A stretch of DNA of 64,000 bases, from the NCBI RefSeq assembly GCF_007744075.1, contig NZ_CP036266.1:5379748-5443747 (forward strand), read 5' to 3'. Below, piece by piece: positions 1 through 9,189 of the stretch. The DNA is from Gimesia chilikensis (GTDB lineage: Bacteria > Planctomycetota > Planctomycetia > Planctomycetales > Planctomycetaceae). Below the pieces are notes generated by a model. It had not been told where the DNA came from. It did not search any database and saw nothing but the letters and a program-made list of their open reading frames with translations. Each line of letters opens with the position of its first letter. Within the stretch, counting starts at the first letter, position 1. The position numbers and the translations under genes are program-made.

Positions 1-112
1 GATAATCAAAAAATTCTGGAGCGAACCTTTAAGGGCGTAGGAGATAACGTTTTTGAAGGGCCGTCGCTATTGGATCTTTTTAAGGATCAATTTAGGAAGA
101 AATAGAATTGTT

Positions 113-1594
113 ATGAAAATTTTGATAATTCTACAGCTTTGGTTATCTCTATTATTAATATCACCGCGTTTGGTAGAGACTCATTTAGTTGTAATGGCTA
201 GTCCAGAAGTACAGCCAAATAGAAAAGAAATTCTCTTGCAGAAGAAAGAGGCAACTACTACCCCTAACAAACGGGCTAGCCAGGCAATAGAAGAACTAGG
301 GGGGACTGTGCAATATGCCCAGTCCGGAAAAACTATTGTTGGAATTCATGTTTCCAATATAAAGATAGACAATAAGATTCTATCTCTTCTCAAAGGTTTA
401 CCGTCCCTGCAATTACTCATCCTCCAAAAAACCACATTCACACCTCAAGATCTGCAACAATTAAGTCAAATAAATTCTTTAAAAAGATTGAATCTATTTG
501 AATGCAAATTAACATCTAGAGATATCGATGTTCTGGCTCACGATTTCGATCTGGATTATCTTGGGCTAAGTGCTACCAATCTCACCGATGAACAGCTAAT
601 GCTTTTAAAAGATGAAACTAGCCTGAAGAGTCTTGATTTAGCCTATACCAAAATTTCAGATAAAGGATTAAGAGCTCTCAAAAACCTTTCTCAGCTAAAA
701 TATCTTGATCTGACTAAAACGAAAATTTCAGATGCAGGATTAAGCGAGCTGAAATCGCTATCTAGCCTCCAGATCTTAGATCTTACCTGGAATCGAATTG
801 ATGGTCAGGGTTTAGAATCGATTGGAGAATTAGGCCAACTGCGTCAACTGTATCTAAATGCTACGCTTATTAGTGATACAGGAATCAGCCATCTTAAATC
901 TTTAACAAAACTGGAACTGCTTGATCTTGGAAATTTAGAGATTACAGATAGCACTTTAGATACTATTGGCTTACTACAAACATTAAAAACGTTATCCCTC
1001 AGTGGATCGAATATCACTGGTAAGGGTCTTCAGAAACTCAACACCCTATCAATGCTCGAGGACTTGTATCTTAGGAAGACGGATCTCAGAAATAATGACC
1101 TGATATATTTAAAACCATTCGACAAACTTGAACGCCTCAATCTTAGCCAAACGAAAATTACAGATGCAGGATTGCAGCATCTTGAAAAATTAACAAATCT
1201 TAAGTTTCTGAACCTCTCCAATACAGACATCAGAGATCCTGGTCTTATTTTTTTGCGGCCTTTAAATAAATTGAATACACTTTATTTAGACCTCACTGAG
1301 ATTTCGGATATAGGTCTGAAAGAGGTCGGACGACATGTCCAAATTGAGAAATTGATGTTAAGTCATACTAATGTGTCTGATAAAGGGCTAGCATATCTCG
1401 ACCAGATTCAGAATCTTCAAATACTCTATCTGGACTATACCGAAGTGACTTCTATGGGATTGGTATACATTAAAAAACATAATAACTTAAAAGTTCTTAG
1501 TCTACTTAGAACAAAAATCAGTGATTCAGAAGCAGCCTTGTTCCAAAAAATGCTTCCCGATTGCGAAATTCGTCATTCCCAACTCAGAGAGTAA
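113..1594 (+). CDS. Secreted leucine-rich repeat protein
   Basis: The 493-residue product starts with a hydrophobic stretch (KILIILQLWLSLLLIS) that reads as a signal peptide or N-terminal anchor, so it probably acts outside the cytoplasm. From about residue 75 to the end it is built of some fifteen leucine-rich repeats of about 24 residues with the pattern L-x-x-L-x-L-x-x-T-x-I-[ST]-D-x-G-L, the ribonuclease-inhibitor/BspA-like type common in planctomycetes. Such solenoids usually bind other proteins; no enzymatic domain is visible. I chose the ATG at 113 over an in-frame upstream start at 53 because it places the hydrophobic segment at the N terminus and has an AGGAAG-type ribosome site at 94-100. 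It stands alone; its partner is unknown. Confidence 0.85.
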   Translation: MKILIILQLWLSLLLISPRLVETHLVVMASPEVQPNRKEILLQKKEATTTPNKRASQAIEELGGTVQYAQSGKTIVGIHVSNIKIDNKILSLLKGLPSLQLLILQKTTFTPQDLQQLSQINSLKRLNLFECKLTSRDIDVLAHDFDLDYLGLSATNLTDEQLMLLKDETSLKSLDLAYTKISDKGLRALKNLSQLKYLDLTKTKISDAGLSELKSLSSLQILDLTWNRIDGQGLESIGELGQLRQLYLNATLISDTGISHLKSLTKLELLDLGNLEITDSTLDTIGLLQTLKTLSLSGSNITGKGLQKLNTLSMLEDLYLRKTDLRNNDLIYLKPFDKLERLNLSQTKITDAGLQHLEKLTNLKFLNLSNTDIRDPGLIFLRPLNKLNTLYLDLTEISDIGLKEVGRHVQIEKLMLSHTNVSDKGLAYLDQIQNLQILYLDYTEVTSMGLVYIKKHNNLKVLSLLRTKISDSEAALFQKMLPDCEIRHSQLRE

Positions 1595-1980
1595 TTATGA
1601 GACAAAGTTGTATTACTTTATGTTTCATATGATAAGGTGCTGTAAAATGATAAGACACAATAATCTCGACTCTTAAAATTAACTGACTTGATGAGATAAC
1701 ACTAACATTGAATTATAAAACACAAACATGAAAATTGCCTTCGGTCTCTTAATGCCGGAGTTTGTTCCTTGGCAATAGATTAGTCAGGATCAAGCAGCGG
1801 AAATTGATACCGACTGGAAAGCTCTACATCAGTGCGACTGTGTCAATTCTCATGCCCCCCTTTCAAAATATTTCGTATGATTACATATGTCGAATTCCTG
1901 GATTATCATCTCAAGTTTACGATTCCCCGTCAGCTCAAGCACAAAACGAATTACCTCATTTTCAGGTCTAGTAATGCCGG
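1595..1980. other. Intergenic stretch, no gene seen
   Basis: AT-rich DNA between the LRR gene and the IS3 end. Short open frames here have no recognisable protein features. The nonamer TAATGCCGG occurs near 1749 and again directly before the IS3 terminus at 1981, but it is too short to interpret. Confidence 0.5.
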
Positions 1981-2011
1981 TGACCTGCCTCAAAAACCTG
2001 TACCAGGTCTT
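1981..2011 (-). repeat. IS3-type terminal inverted repeat
   Basis: TGACCTGCCTCAAAAACCTG and the next 11 bases form the transposon end. The reverse complement of about 30 bases of this end recurs, with one mismatch, at 45986-46016 (see that entry), showing that the same element family has acted elsewhere in the window. Confidence 0.7.
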
Positions 2012-2023
2012 ATGAAGGTTGGG

Positions 2024-2870
2024 TTAGGTAATTTCGCTGTGCAGTTGGAATGAGGGCGCAGCCCGATTGTAAACTGCACAGCGACTCGCAAACTCTGCCG
2101 GGGTAACATATCCCAGCGAACTGTGTGGGCGTTGCCCGTTGTAATCTTCCTTCCAGGCAGCCGTGAGGCTGCGGGCTGTTCCCAGACTCTCAAACACTTC
2201 GACTGCCAGGAATTCATCCCGGAATCGACTGTTGAAACTTTCTGCATAACCGTTTTCCCAGGGGCTCCCGGCTCGATATAAAACGAGTTGATCTCCAGTT
2301 GATTCAGCCAGCATTGAATTGCTCTGGAGACAAATTCCGGACCGTTGTCACTCCGGATGCACTGCGGCACTCCCCTGGAAGAAAACAGTTCAGCCAGAGT
2401 ATCAATCACATCCTCGCTGCGAATGCTTCGATCAACCTTCAAAGCCAGACACTCCCGGGTAAATTCATCGACTATGGAAAACCACTTCAGGGAACTGCCC
2501 GAGGCGGTGCGATCAAACACAAAATCCCAGCACCAGACATGATCTTTCTGTTCTGGCCGCAGCCGGTGACAGCCATTACGGGAGTCACCGGTCCTGCGAC
2601 GTTTTCTCTTCTTTTGAGGCACTTTCAGCCCTTCCCGACGCCATAAACGGTACACACGGGTGAAACTGGCCTGCCAGCCTTCCCGCTGCAGTAGCCTGGC
2701 GATCCGGCGATAGCCGAACCGGGGCCGTGACCGCACCAGTTCATACATGCGTTTGACCAGGGACGGCTCATCATTGCGTGGGCTCGACTGGTAACGCTGA
2801 GTGGAACGTGGCTGATCCAGAGCCACACAGGCTGTAACCGGCCCACAAAATACACCTTGACGGCTGTAGT
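2024..2870 (-). pseudogene. IS3-family transposase OrfB, frameshifted
   Basis: The reverse-strand translation has the OrfB landmarks in order: the DQPRSTQRY start region, RPRFGYRRIARLL, the rve integrase core with the first Asp (WCWDF), the second Asp (RSDNGPEF), then, in a different frame, GSPWENGYAESFNSRFRDEF with the catalytic Glu and the C-terminal RPHSSLGY motif. The two frames meet near 2258-2264 where one base appears lost (IEPGAP / WENGY). The N terminus and OrfA are missing because of the neighbouring IS66 sequence. It should be non-functional unless programmed frameshifting rescues it, which is not expected at this position in OrfB. Confidence 0.8.
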
Positions 2871-2915
2871 ATTCTGAATGTGTTTCAACCACCAGCATAT
2901 TCAGGAGCAAAAGCG

Positions 2916-3263
2916 ATGCCCGCATCCCAGCCAACCCCGCGTGCCGACCAGCGACGGAACCCGAACCGTGAAGCGTTCTGGCGACAAACCCTTTCAGACC
3001 GACTGCAGTCCGGACTCTCGATCCGTGCCTTCTGCCAGCGTGAGGGACTGAGCGAACCAGCTTACCACTACTGGCGACGGGAACTGAAAAAACGGGATGC
3101 CGAGACAACCGCTGCAGCTTCCTTTCTTCCCGTTGAAGTCCAACTCCCTGCCACGCCGATTGAAATCGTGTTCTCACAGGGCACCACAGTTCGCGTCGGA
3201 AACGGCTGTGATCGGACCACTCTCGAAACCGTGCTCGCCGCGTTGGAGCAGCGCACATGCTGA
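2916..3263 (+). CDS. tnpA: IS66 accessory protein TnpA (HTH)
   Basis: A 115-residue protein with the helix-turn-helix region typical of the first IS66 gene (FWRQTLSDRLQSGLSIRAFC then YHYWRRELKKR). It should bind the transposon ends as part of the IS66 transposition complex. An in-frame GTG at 2880 is possible, but the ATG at 2916 has AGGAG at 2903-2907, eight bases upstream, and is preferred. The stop overlaps the start of tnpB (ATG at 3257), the usual translationally coupled arrangement. Confidence 0.8.
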   Translation: MPASQPTPRADQRRNPNREAFWRQTLSDRLQSGLSIRAFCQREGLSEPAYHYWRRELKKRDAETTAAASFLPVEVQLPATPIEIVFSQGTTVRVGNGCDRTTLETVLAALEQRTC

Positions 3264-3619
3264 ATCTGCCGACCCGCATTTATTTCTGCACGGTCCCCAC
3301 CGATATGCGAAAAAGTTTCGACGGTCTGCTGCGAATGACCGAAGTCTACCTGCAGCAAAACGTACTCGACGGGGGACTGTTTGTGTTCCTCAACAAAAAA
3401 CAGGATCGGATCAAGCTGCTGTATTGGGACCACGATGGTCTGGCCATCTGGTATAAACGGCTGGAAGCGGGCACATACCAGAGTCTCTCCAGCCCGGAAG
3501 GCATACACGGCCTGCAACTTTCCTCCACCGATCTGGCACTCCTGCTGCAGGGCATCGACCTGACCAGTGTGCAGCGCAGAAAACGCTATCAGATTTCAGA
3601 AAAAGTATCGACTTCATAA
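3257..3619 (+). CDS. tnpB: IS66 accessory protein TnpB (Orf2)
   Basis: A 120-residue protein carrying the IS66 Orf2 signature: TDMRKSFDGL near residue 15, LFVFLNKKQDRIKLLYWDHDG in the middle and the C-terminal LxLLLQGIDLT region. The family is needed for IS66 transposition, though its biochemical role is not established. It appears intact and of normal length. It overlaps tnpA by seven bases and is followed by a 44-base gap before tnpC. Confidence 0.88.
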   Translation: MLNLPTRIYFCTVPTDMRKSFDGLLRMTEVYLQQNVLDGGLFVFLNKKQDRIKLLYWDHDGLAIWYKRLEAGTYQSLSSPEGIHGLQLSSTDLALLLQGIDLTSVQRRKRYQISEKVSTS

Positions 3620-3663
3620 AAAAACAGTTCCCGCCTGACAACGATTATGTTAAGACGAGGAAC

Positions 3664-4827
3664 ATGAACCAGAAACGATCCTCATTGCCGAACGACGTCC
3701 AATCCTGCCATGATATGATTCACCAGTTGGGTGAGACCGTGGGAGAGCAACAGCGGGAAGTCGAGCAACTCAAACATTTCATTGATCGGCTACTGCGACA
3801 ACGCTTTGGTGCCCGTTCTGAAAAGATCGCCCCCAATCAAATGAACCTGTTTGACGAACCCGATACTCCAGAGGAAGCGGCCGAGCCCGAGGACGATGAA
3901 CCTCCTCCCACGACGGTTTCCGCACATCGCCGTCGTGGCGGCGGCCGCAACAAGCTACCCGATCATCTGCCTCGGGAACGGGTCGAACATGACCTGACCG
4001 ACTTAGAAAAACGTTGTCCCTGCTGTAACCAGACACGGCAGCGCATCGGAGAGGTTAGCCACGAACAGCTGGAATTCATTCCTGCCAGCCTTAAAGTGAT
4101 CGAACACGTGCGTTTCAAATATGCGTGCCGGAAGTGTGAAGAGCATGTAGCACTGGCTCCTGCTCCTGTCCGGCCGATTGCCAAAGGCTTCGCCGGCCCC
4201 GGCCTGCTCTCGACGATCCTGGTGGGGAAATACTCAGATCATCTCCCCCTGTATCGTCATGAATCCATTCTCAGCCGTAACGGCGTACAGCTTTCGCGGA
4301 GCACGATGAGCCGCTGGGTACTGGAAACTGCGGAATTACTGCAACCACTGACTGATCTGATGAAAAGTCGCGTTCTGCAATCCAGTGTTGTGCATACGGA
4401 TGATACGACGGTTCCGGAACGTTTCATACGAGGTTTGATGTCCGAACTACGGTCCAGAGACGGAAAGACTCTGTTAAATTCAGACGTCACGGTTCTTAAT
4501 TCATCCAAACAGCAACCTTTAGATGGTTGCTGGCTCAGAGTCCAGGAGCCAATTAAACACTGTCATCAAAAGCTCTTTCTTGAAGAGATGATATCACGCA
4601 ATGATTTTGCGCGTACGGCTCCCCCGAATCGTATTGAAGGTGGCTACGTGAAATTGTGGGGAGTTCTGTTTCCGGAGGAAGTTGGCTGGCGAACTGAGGG
4701 GGAAGGCTGGATTTTCCTGTGCGTGTTCAATGTAAATCAAACGAAATTGATCCGATTTGATCAACCCATGAAGTCCCCAAAAGGCCCGAAAAATAAACGA
4801 AATAGTAAACGGAAGAAACGAAATTGA
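3664..4827 (+). pseudogene. Chimeric ORF: truncated IS66 TnpC plus unknown tail
   Basis: Residues 1 to about 252 are an IS66 transposase N-terminal half: the leucine-rich start, LRQRFGARSEK, the zinc-ribbon CPCC...CRKC, KGFAGPGLLSTILVGKYSDHLPLYR and the beginning of the DDE domain ending VHTDDTTVP. The following 135 residues (4418-4827) do not look like TnpC: they lack the remaining catalytic residues and end in a basic run (PKGPKNKRNSKRKKRN). Most likely a deletion fused the transposase in frame to the 3' part of a resident gene that once preceded the E1 gene. The stop TGA at 4825-4827 overlaps the E1 start, which supports the tail having belonged to that operon. I do not recognise the tail family. 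Confidence 0.7.
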
Positions 4828-5693
4828 TAGATTCAAATCAAGCTTATTTTTCTCGGCAGGGGCGTGTCGGCAATATGGATGTCATGGTAAGGACACCGGA
4901 GTTGCAGACAATGAGAGAAAAATCGATTGCCGTCTTTGGCGTAGGGTGCCTGGGATCCATTAGTGTGCTTGAATTTGCTCGCGCTGGCGTTGGCAACTTG
5001 AGATTGATGGATCATGACTTCGTAGATCCGGCTACTATGGGGCGTTGGCCCCTTGGGTTGATCGAAGCTGGGCGATATAAAGTGCACGCAATTTCCGAGT
5101 TTCTTAATAGCAATTACCCATCGACACAGGTGACCCCAGTTCTCCATCGCATTGGGGGTGTTCGGGATTGTTCTAACTCAGACTCCGATAATTCGGTCAT
5201 TCAGAATTTTGTATCTGATGTCTCCTTAATTTTTGATGCGACTGCGGAAATAGGTGTGCAGCATTATTTATCAACACTGGCACGAGACCTGGAGATTCCC
5301 TACATAGCCGTATCAGGAACATATGGTGCGTGGGGAGGGAAGGTCCTGTCAATCATACCAGACAAAACCGTAGGTTGCTGGATGTGCTATCGATATGCCT
5401 GCAATGACGGTACCATCCAAGAACCGCCGTCTGATCCTCAAGGAAATGTACAACCTCAAGGCTGTGGTGAAGTCACATTCACGGGGGCGGGGTTTGATAT
5501 GGCAGAAATTTCGCTTTCTGGTGTTCGTACTGCAATTTCCACACTTTGCAATCAGCATCGGGATGGTTACCCCTCTACTCCTTGGGATGTCTTAACAATG
5601 GCATTCAGGGACGATTCAGGGCAGCTTATTGTCCCAAAGTTCACAGATTACCGACTGGAACGCCATCCAGAGTGCTCCCTATGTCACAATTAA
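4824..5693 (+). CDS. E1-like ThiF/HesA family adenylyltransferase
   Basis: This 289-residue protein has the E1/ThiF fold markers: FSRQGR near the N terminus, the Rossmann loop VFGVGCLGS, the MDHDFVDPATMGRW segment, and paired zinc cysteines (CWMC in the middle, CSLC at the C terminus). Family members use ATP to adenylate the C terminus of a ubiquitin-like protein or sulfur carrier. The TTG at 4824 is preferred because the FSRQGR motif lies upstream of the next ATG (4875), and GGAAG lies eight bases before the TTG. The gene overlaps the upstream chimeric ORF by four bases and the JAB gene downstream by 13. No ubiquitin-like protein or E2 gene is visible beside it, probably lost with the IS66 deletion. 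Confidence 0.85.
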   Translation: MIDSNQAYFSRQGRVGNMDVMVRTPELQTMREKSIAVFGVGCLGSISVLEFARAGVGNLRLMDHDFVDPATMGRWPLGLIEAGRYKVHAISEFLNSNYPSTQVTPVLHRIGGVRDCSNSDSDNSVIQNFVSDVSLIFDATAEIGVQHYLSTLARDLEIPYIAVSGTYGAWGGKVLSIIPDKTVGCWMCYRYACNDGTIQEPPSDPQGNVQPQGCGEVTFTGAGFDMAEISLSGVRTAISTLCNQHRDGYPSTPWDVLTMAFRDDSGQLIVPKFTDYRLERHPECSLCHN

Positions 5694-6184
5694 TAGATAA
5701 GCCGGATATAATTTGGATCGAAACGTCAACCGTAACTGAGTTAATCTCTGAATGCGAAAAAACGACACCGAATGAAACTGGGGGCGTGTTGATGGGTTAT
5801 TGGGGAAGCCCAAAAGCTGAGCCAGTCATTACCCATGTCATTGGACCCGGGCCTGCTGCAATTCATGAACCCTGCCGTTTTGTGCCTGACCACGATTATC
5901 AGCTAAATGAAATTGCCAGAGTTTACGAATTAAGTCAAAGAACTCTCTGCTATTTAGGCGACTGGCATTCCCATCCTGGCGGCACAGGGAACCTTAGCTA
6001 CCGTGACCTTTTGACTTTACGTCGGATCGCAAACAGTCACACTGCGCGTGTTGATTACCCTTTAATGCTGATCGTGTCTGGAGGATCAAAGTGGGAATTA
6101 AATGGGTGGCAGTATGAAATTCATAGGAAATGGTTCTGGAGCTTCTCTGGGATACGATCAATGCAGATTACTACTTATGAATAA
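5681..6184 (+). CDS. JAB/MPN (JAMM) isopeptidase-like protein
   Basis: A 167-residue Prok-JAB domain. The metal-binding JAMM signature is complete: Glu32 in ETGGVLMG, then H96-S-H98, seven residues, S106-x-x-D109 (WHSHPGGTGNLSYRD). JAB proteins beside E1 genes normally process or remove ubiquitin-like proteins. The ATG at 5681 lies inside the end of the E1 gene, so the two are translationally coupled. Catalytic residues are intact. The substrate is not apparent here. Confidence 0.85.
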   Translation: MSQLIDKPDIIWIETSTVTELISECEKTTPNETGGVLMGYWGSPKAEPVITHVIGPGPAAIHEPCRFVPDHDYQLNEIARVYELSQRTLCYLGDWHSHPGGTGNLSYRDLLTLRRIANSHTARVDYPLMLIVSGGSKWELNGWQYEIHRKWFWSFSGIRSMQITTYE

Positions 6185-6669
6185 TCTGGAATGATGATTG
6201 TGATCACTTGCATGAAGGTGTGGGGGATTGTGCTCAAGTTCAATGAAGGTTTAGTAACCATTCTCTGAAGAGAACCAACTATATACCTTCATTGGGTGAT
6301 ATTGCAGCATGCCCTTGTATTTCAGCCACTTACGAGAACGCCAATCGGCGGATAATATTGTAAAAAGGCTTTAATATTACGATTCGGAACCATTAATTGG
6401 CCAGCCTGGCTTCTTCTGTTTTAACGATTCACGATTTCCGGGGAACTTCAGCGTTCTAATTGAATACGCTTTGAATACGGTTTTGTCATTAAAAACGATT
6501 TATAGTATTTTGACTTCGAATATAGCAAGCTAGTATTCAGCACGTATAGATTAAATTGATGAGACACTGATTTTTTAGCTGTTCGCGAAAACGTATAATA
6601 AAACGGACACTGCAAGAGTCCTAAGAAGCTACCCGAAAAAATCCTGATAAATATTAGTTATGCAGTAAA
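6185..6669. other. Intergenic region before cassette-like genes
   Basis: 485 AT-rich bases without a convincing ORF. It contains the first copy of a 30-base repeat at 6600-6629. The base composition differs from the preceding E1-JAB pair, and this may be the edge of the cassette-like region. Confidence 0.4.
6600..6629 (+). repeat. 30-bp direct repeat, copy 1
   Basis: Begins AAAACGGACACT and ends GAGTCCTAAGAAGC. It matches 7971-8000 at about 25 of 30 positions. Both copies lie upstream of cassette-like genes (6670 and 8157) on the same strand, so they may be promoter or cassette-border sequence. Confidence 0.45.
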
Positions 6670-7734
6670 ATGTTGGATCACCTCCTCACTCAATTAATTG
6701 CCGATCCCGAGAACACCAAACTTGTATTCATGCCAATCTCCCGCCTCCTGGTCGGATCCGTTTGTGCGATCGGAGATATTCGTATTCTTCCCCCCGGCGA
6801 GATTGATATCGGCAAGTTTCGTCCCATACCCAATAAAGAACTACCTGCGTCAGGACAAAGCATATCATATTTTGCTGGGCAAGATCTTCGAGAGATAAAG
6901 ACATCCGCAACCGGGTTCAACTGTGACGTGCTCGCGAACACGCCGTTGGTCGTATTTACTACACAAATCGATTGGAACACGTTTCTTGGTCAGGATCACA
7001 TATCCGACCTTGAACTCATAAAGCTATTATCGGCAACTGCTGAGCGTGCGTTTGACCTAATACGATTCCACTTTTGTCGCTTCGATTTGCCGGACACCTT
7101 GCCGGGCAAGGTGGGCTCGTGGTTTGGTTCCGGGACATTTCTTGGCGCAATGCTCTACACCCTTTCCGATAATGAGAGCTATTTAATTGCTGGTGAGGCA
7201 ATTGATTGTTCAATTGTGGCAAAAGGATTGGGACTAGACCTTAACGTGAATCTTCCCGACAAACAGCTGACGGTAAATGATGGTGAGGTGGCAAGCGTTG
7301 CGATTCATGGTCTATCACTTTTATCAGACGTCATGATTGCAAGCAACGATACAATTAAATTCGTTCGAGCAATGACATTGCTTGAGTTCCTTGCAAATCC
7401 TGATGAGTTTAAGAATTGGAAGTCACTCAAGGGAGATATTATCTGCCACTGCGCGTCCAACAAAACTGAATATCACGAACTTGCGTATCGCTTCAGGGAG
7501 TTAACATCTTTAGAAGACGCTACTGGCAAACAAATCGGCTTACGCACGCTGGTAGTGCATAACGGACGATTTCTTACTGATATAGTTCCAGACCCCGATG
7601 ATCGACGATCACTGTTTCGAGAACTCCAATCATTTGCCTCAGGTGTCTTGGGTGACATGCTAGAAAATGCAACGATGAGTTGGAGCGAATTTGAAACCTT
7701 TCGGTCTGAGAAAAAGCAATCACTCGGAGTCTAA
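6670..7734 (+). CDS. Unknown protein with possible ApeA-like HEPN domain
   Basis: A 354-residue protein without signal peptide or membrane segment. The C-terminal third contains LRTLVVHNGR, an R-x4-H motif in a helical context that resembles the ApeA-like HEPN ribonuclease site; the rest is not recognised. If correct, it could be a defence RNase with an N-terminal sensing region. It is a single gene whose stop codon lies inside the 5' core of an attC-like site (7729), as in integron cassettes. The HEPN call is a motif-level inference only. Confidence 0.5.
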   Translation: MLDHLLTQLIADPENTKLVFMPISRLLVGSVCAIGDIRILPPGEIDIGKFRPIPNKELPASGQSISYFAGQDLREIKTSATGFNCDVLANTPLVVFTTQIDWNTFLGQDHISDLELIKLLSATAERAFDLIRFHFCRFDLPDTLPGKVGSWFGSGTFLGAMLYTLSDNESYLIAGEAIDCSIVAKGLGLDLNVNLPDKQLTVNDGEVASVAIHGLSLLSDVMIASNDTIKFVRAMTLLEFLANPDEFKNWKSLKGDIICHCASNKTEYHELAYRFRELTSLEDATGKQIGLRTLVVHNGRFLTDIVPDPDDRRSLFRELQSFASGVLGDMLENATMSWSEFETFRSEKKQSLGV

Positions 7735-7830
7735 CAAGGCTGCATAACAATCCAAATGAACTGGAGCGGTGGTGGCCAGAATTCATGGATCTAAGCCAAC
7801 TCTCGCTACTTGGTGATGGCGATAATTATT
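7729..7830 (+). repeat. Degenerate attC-like recombination site
   Basis: GTCTAAC at 7729-7735 fits the integron R'' consensus RYYYAAC exactly and contains the stop codon of the preceding gene. The following ATAACAATCC and the later GGTGATGGCGATAATTATT resemble the architecture of planctomycete cassette attC sites, but the terminal GTTRRRY box is degenerate. It would be a decayed site. Confidence 0.45.
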
Positions 7831-7970
7831 TCTTCGGATGTCTGGTTATTCGACAGTTAAAACGGTTTCGCACCACTTCGATCTGATCTGAAATTGATTA
7901 TTACTAGTCCGACTGCTCATTTTGTCTGCGAAACTCATCGTTTGCAGTACAGTAATTTTTAACGAAAAAT

Positions 7971-8000
7971 AAAACGGACACTATAAGCGTCTTGAGAAGC
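7971..8000 (+). repeat. 30-bp direct repeat, copy 2
   Basis: Partner of 6600-6629 (AAAACGGACACT shared exactly, about 25 of 30 bases overall). Immediately downstream, 8004-8032 resembles 10531-10560 (ACATTTTC...CGGTCGGT), so leader-type sequence seems to have been copied between cassette units. Confidence 0.45.
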
Positions 8001-8156
8001 CATACATTTTCTCGGAACACCTTTCGGTCGGTCTGGTGGATTGGTGAATTCACCAAAGCGTATTCACATTGTGTCAATTGATAACAAGCAGAAATTCTGA
8101 TAGATTTAGACAGAAATATATTCTGCCTATCAATCAGTTAGCATGTAGGGGCTGGT

Positions 8157-8510
8157 ATGAGCAAATACCCGATGGATCGCGAATTAAACCCGGAAGAGTT
8201 TGTCGATTTCATCTCCGACCTGATTGTAGACATGAAGGCTGGTCTGCCTGAGGTCGCCTCGGAGTTCTATGAAGCCAGTGGACGAGGGGCGATTGCGCTT
8301 CAATTCCAAGATGCGGTGACACCACAGGATCGTCGGATGGGTATCGACTACGTTACACCCGCCCGACTTCCCGATCACAAATATTTAAAGCAACTAATCC
8401 AGGAGTACGACCCAACTTCTGAACTTGTGGTATTTGCGACAACGAAGAACGGTCAAGTTCAATTCGTCTCTCATCTTACTTTCGCAGAGTTGCAGTCGGC
8501 CCCGGAGTGA
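8157..8510 (+). CDS. Small hypothetical cassette protein
   Basis: A 117-residue, acidic, soluble protein with no family I recognise; it starts SKYPMDRELNPEEFVDFISD and contains two predicted helical halves. The ATG at 8157 is preceded by GGGG about eight bases upstream. It is alone between a degenerate attC-like site upstream and a clearer one 115 bases downstream, as a single-gene cassette would be. Confidence 0.6.
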   Translation: MSKYPMDRELNPEEFVDFISDLIVDMKAGLPEVASEFYEASGRGAIALQFQDAVTPQDRRMGIDYVTPARLPDHKYLKQLIQEYDPTSELVVFATTKNGQVQFVSHLTFAELQSAPE

Positions 8511-8624
8511 GTGAGCACTACCACTGCGAAATATGTGTGCTTGCACAATTTGATTACATAGTTCAATCTAAGTAATTTACAATCGCAGGTTTCATCGCCC
8601 CCGAAATGAGCCTGTTTACAACCC

Positions 8625-8704
8625 GGTCAACCCGAGCGGTAAATGACGCGGCTTTTTGAAATCACAGTCACTTGGCCACCGCCGGTTTACCTCAGGCGTT
8701 AGGT
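8625..8704 (+). repeat. attC-like integron recombination site
   Basis: The site ends in GTTAGGT (8698-8704), an exact match to the R' consensus GTTRRRY. The inner arms pair (CCGAGCGGTAAA near 8631 against TTTACCTCAGG near 8687), and GGTCAAC at the 5' end opposes GTTAGGT imperfectly. Total length of about 80 bases is within the attC range. A remnant gene starts 25 bases after it, as expected for the next cassette. Confidence 0.5.
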
Positions 8705-8728
8705 GGCTTTGAAGCACTGGGGCAGATA

Positions 8729-8848
8729 TTGACTATCGAGATCGATCACATTTTCGTGTTCACCGTCTTCGGTGCGCCGCAGGCGAGTCGCCTTATCAAG
8801 TTCGATCTAACGGAGAAGCGATCGAAAACGAAGGTATTTTTTGCCTGA
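8729..8848 (+). pseudogene. VOC-family (glyoxalase-like) gene remnant
   Basis: TTG at 8729 opens a 39-codon frame whose product contains IEIDHIFVFTVFGAPQASRL and then IKFDLTE, the beginning of the VOC-type proteins that typically read E-I-D-H-I-F-x-x-x-x-x-x-G-A-P-x-A-x-x-L. The frame then ends at TGA 8846, where the family would continue for another 100 residues. It is therefore the stump of a cassette gene directly after an attC-like site. Confidence 0.6.
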
Positions 8849-9189
8849 TTATGAAAAAATGAAGAAGCAAAGAAACTGCCGTTTCAACTGTTTGCGTATC
8901 ATTGTTTCTTCTAGTTGCTCAAGCAGTGTCATTGTTGTACCCCTTGCTCAATTTTGTATTTCATAATTTGAATCAATTATCTTTAAAACGTTATACAGTA
9001 GAGATTTATCGCTTGAAATCAATAACAACAAAACTATCATGTACAGTATCAATGTGTGTTATGAAACCCGTAGGACATCATAACTGTACAAAAACAGTCG
9101 ATTTGCGCGTATTTGTTCCATATCAGCATCTTATTTGAACAAATCCTTGGAATTGAATAAATATTTAACCCCATAGAGACGTACAGCAC
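8849..9189. other. Intergenic, no supported gene
   Basis: 341 bases of AT-rich DNA following the VOC stump. One short open frame (8902-9138) has no protein-like features or ribosome site. Confidence 0.4.

Larger units (their letters stand above)
1981..2890 (-). mobile_element. IS3-family element relic
   Basis: The left boundary is the terminal sequence beginning TGACCTGCCT at 1981, which has the 5'-TGA start typical of IS3-family ends. The only gene is a frameshifted OrfB; no OrfA and no second terminus are visible, because the element is cut off near 2850-2890 by the IS66 element that follows. The exact junction cannot be fixed from the sequence alone. Confidence 0.7.
2880..4417 (+). mobile_element. 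Truncated IS66-family element
   Basis: The order tnpA-tnpB-tnpC is the IS66 arrangement. The left part is complete as far as the genes go, but homology to IS66 TnpC stops after the VHTDDTTVPE motif (about 4417), so the last half of TnpC and the right inverted repeat are missing. The element therefore cannot move by itself. Boundaries are approximate. Confidence 0.75.

Noticed and set aside
1990-3279. Long reverse open frame of 429 codons across both insertion sequences
   Set aside because: Only the middle part is IS3 OrfB; the first part is the antisense of IS66 tnpA/tnpB and the last part is out of frame with the true OrfB end. It is not one protein.
8902-9138. Forward open frame of 78 codons
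   Set aside because: Low-complexity AT-rich translation, no ribosome site, and it falls in the decayed region after the VOC stump.
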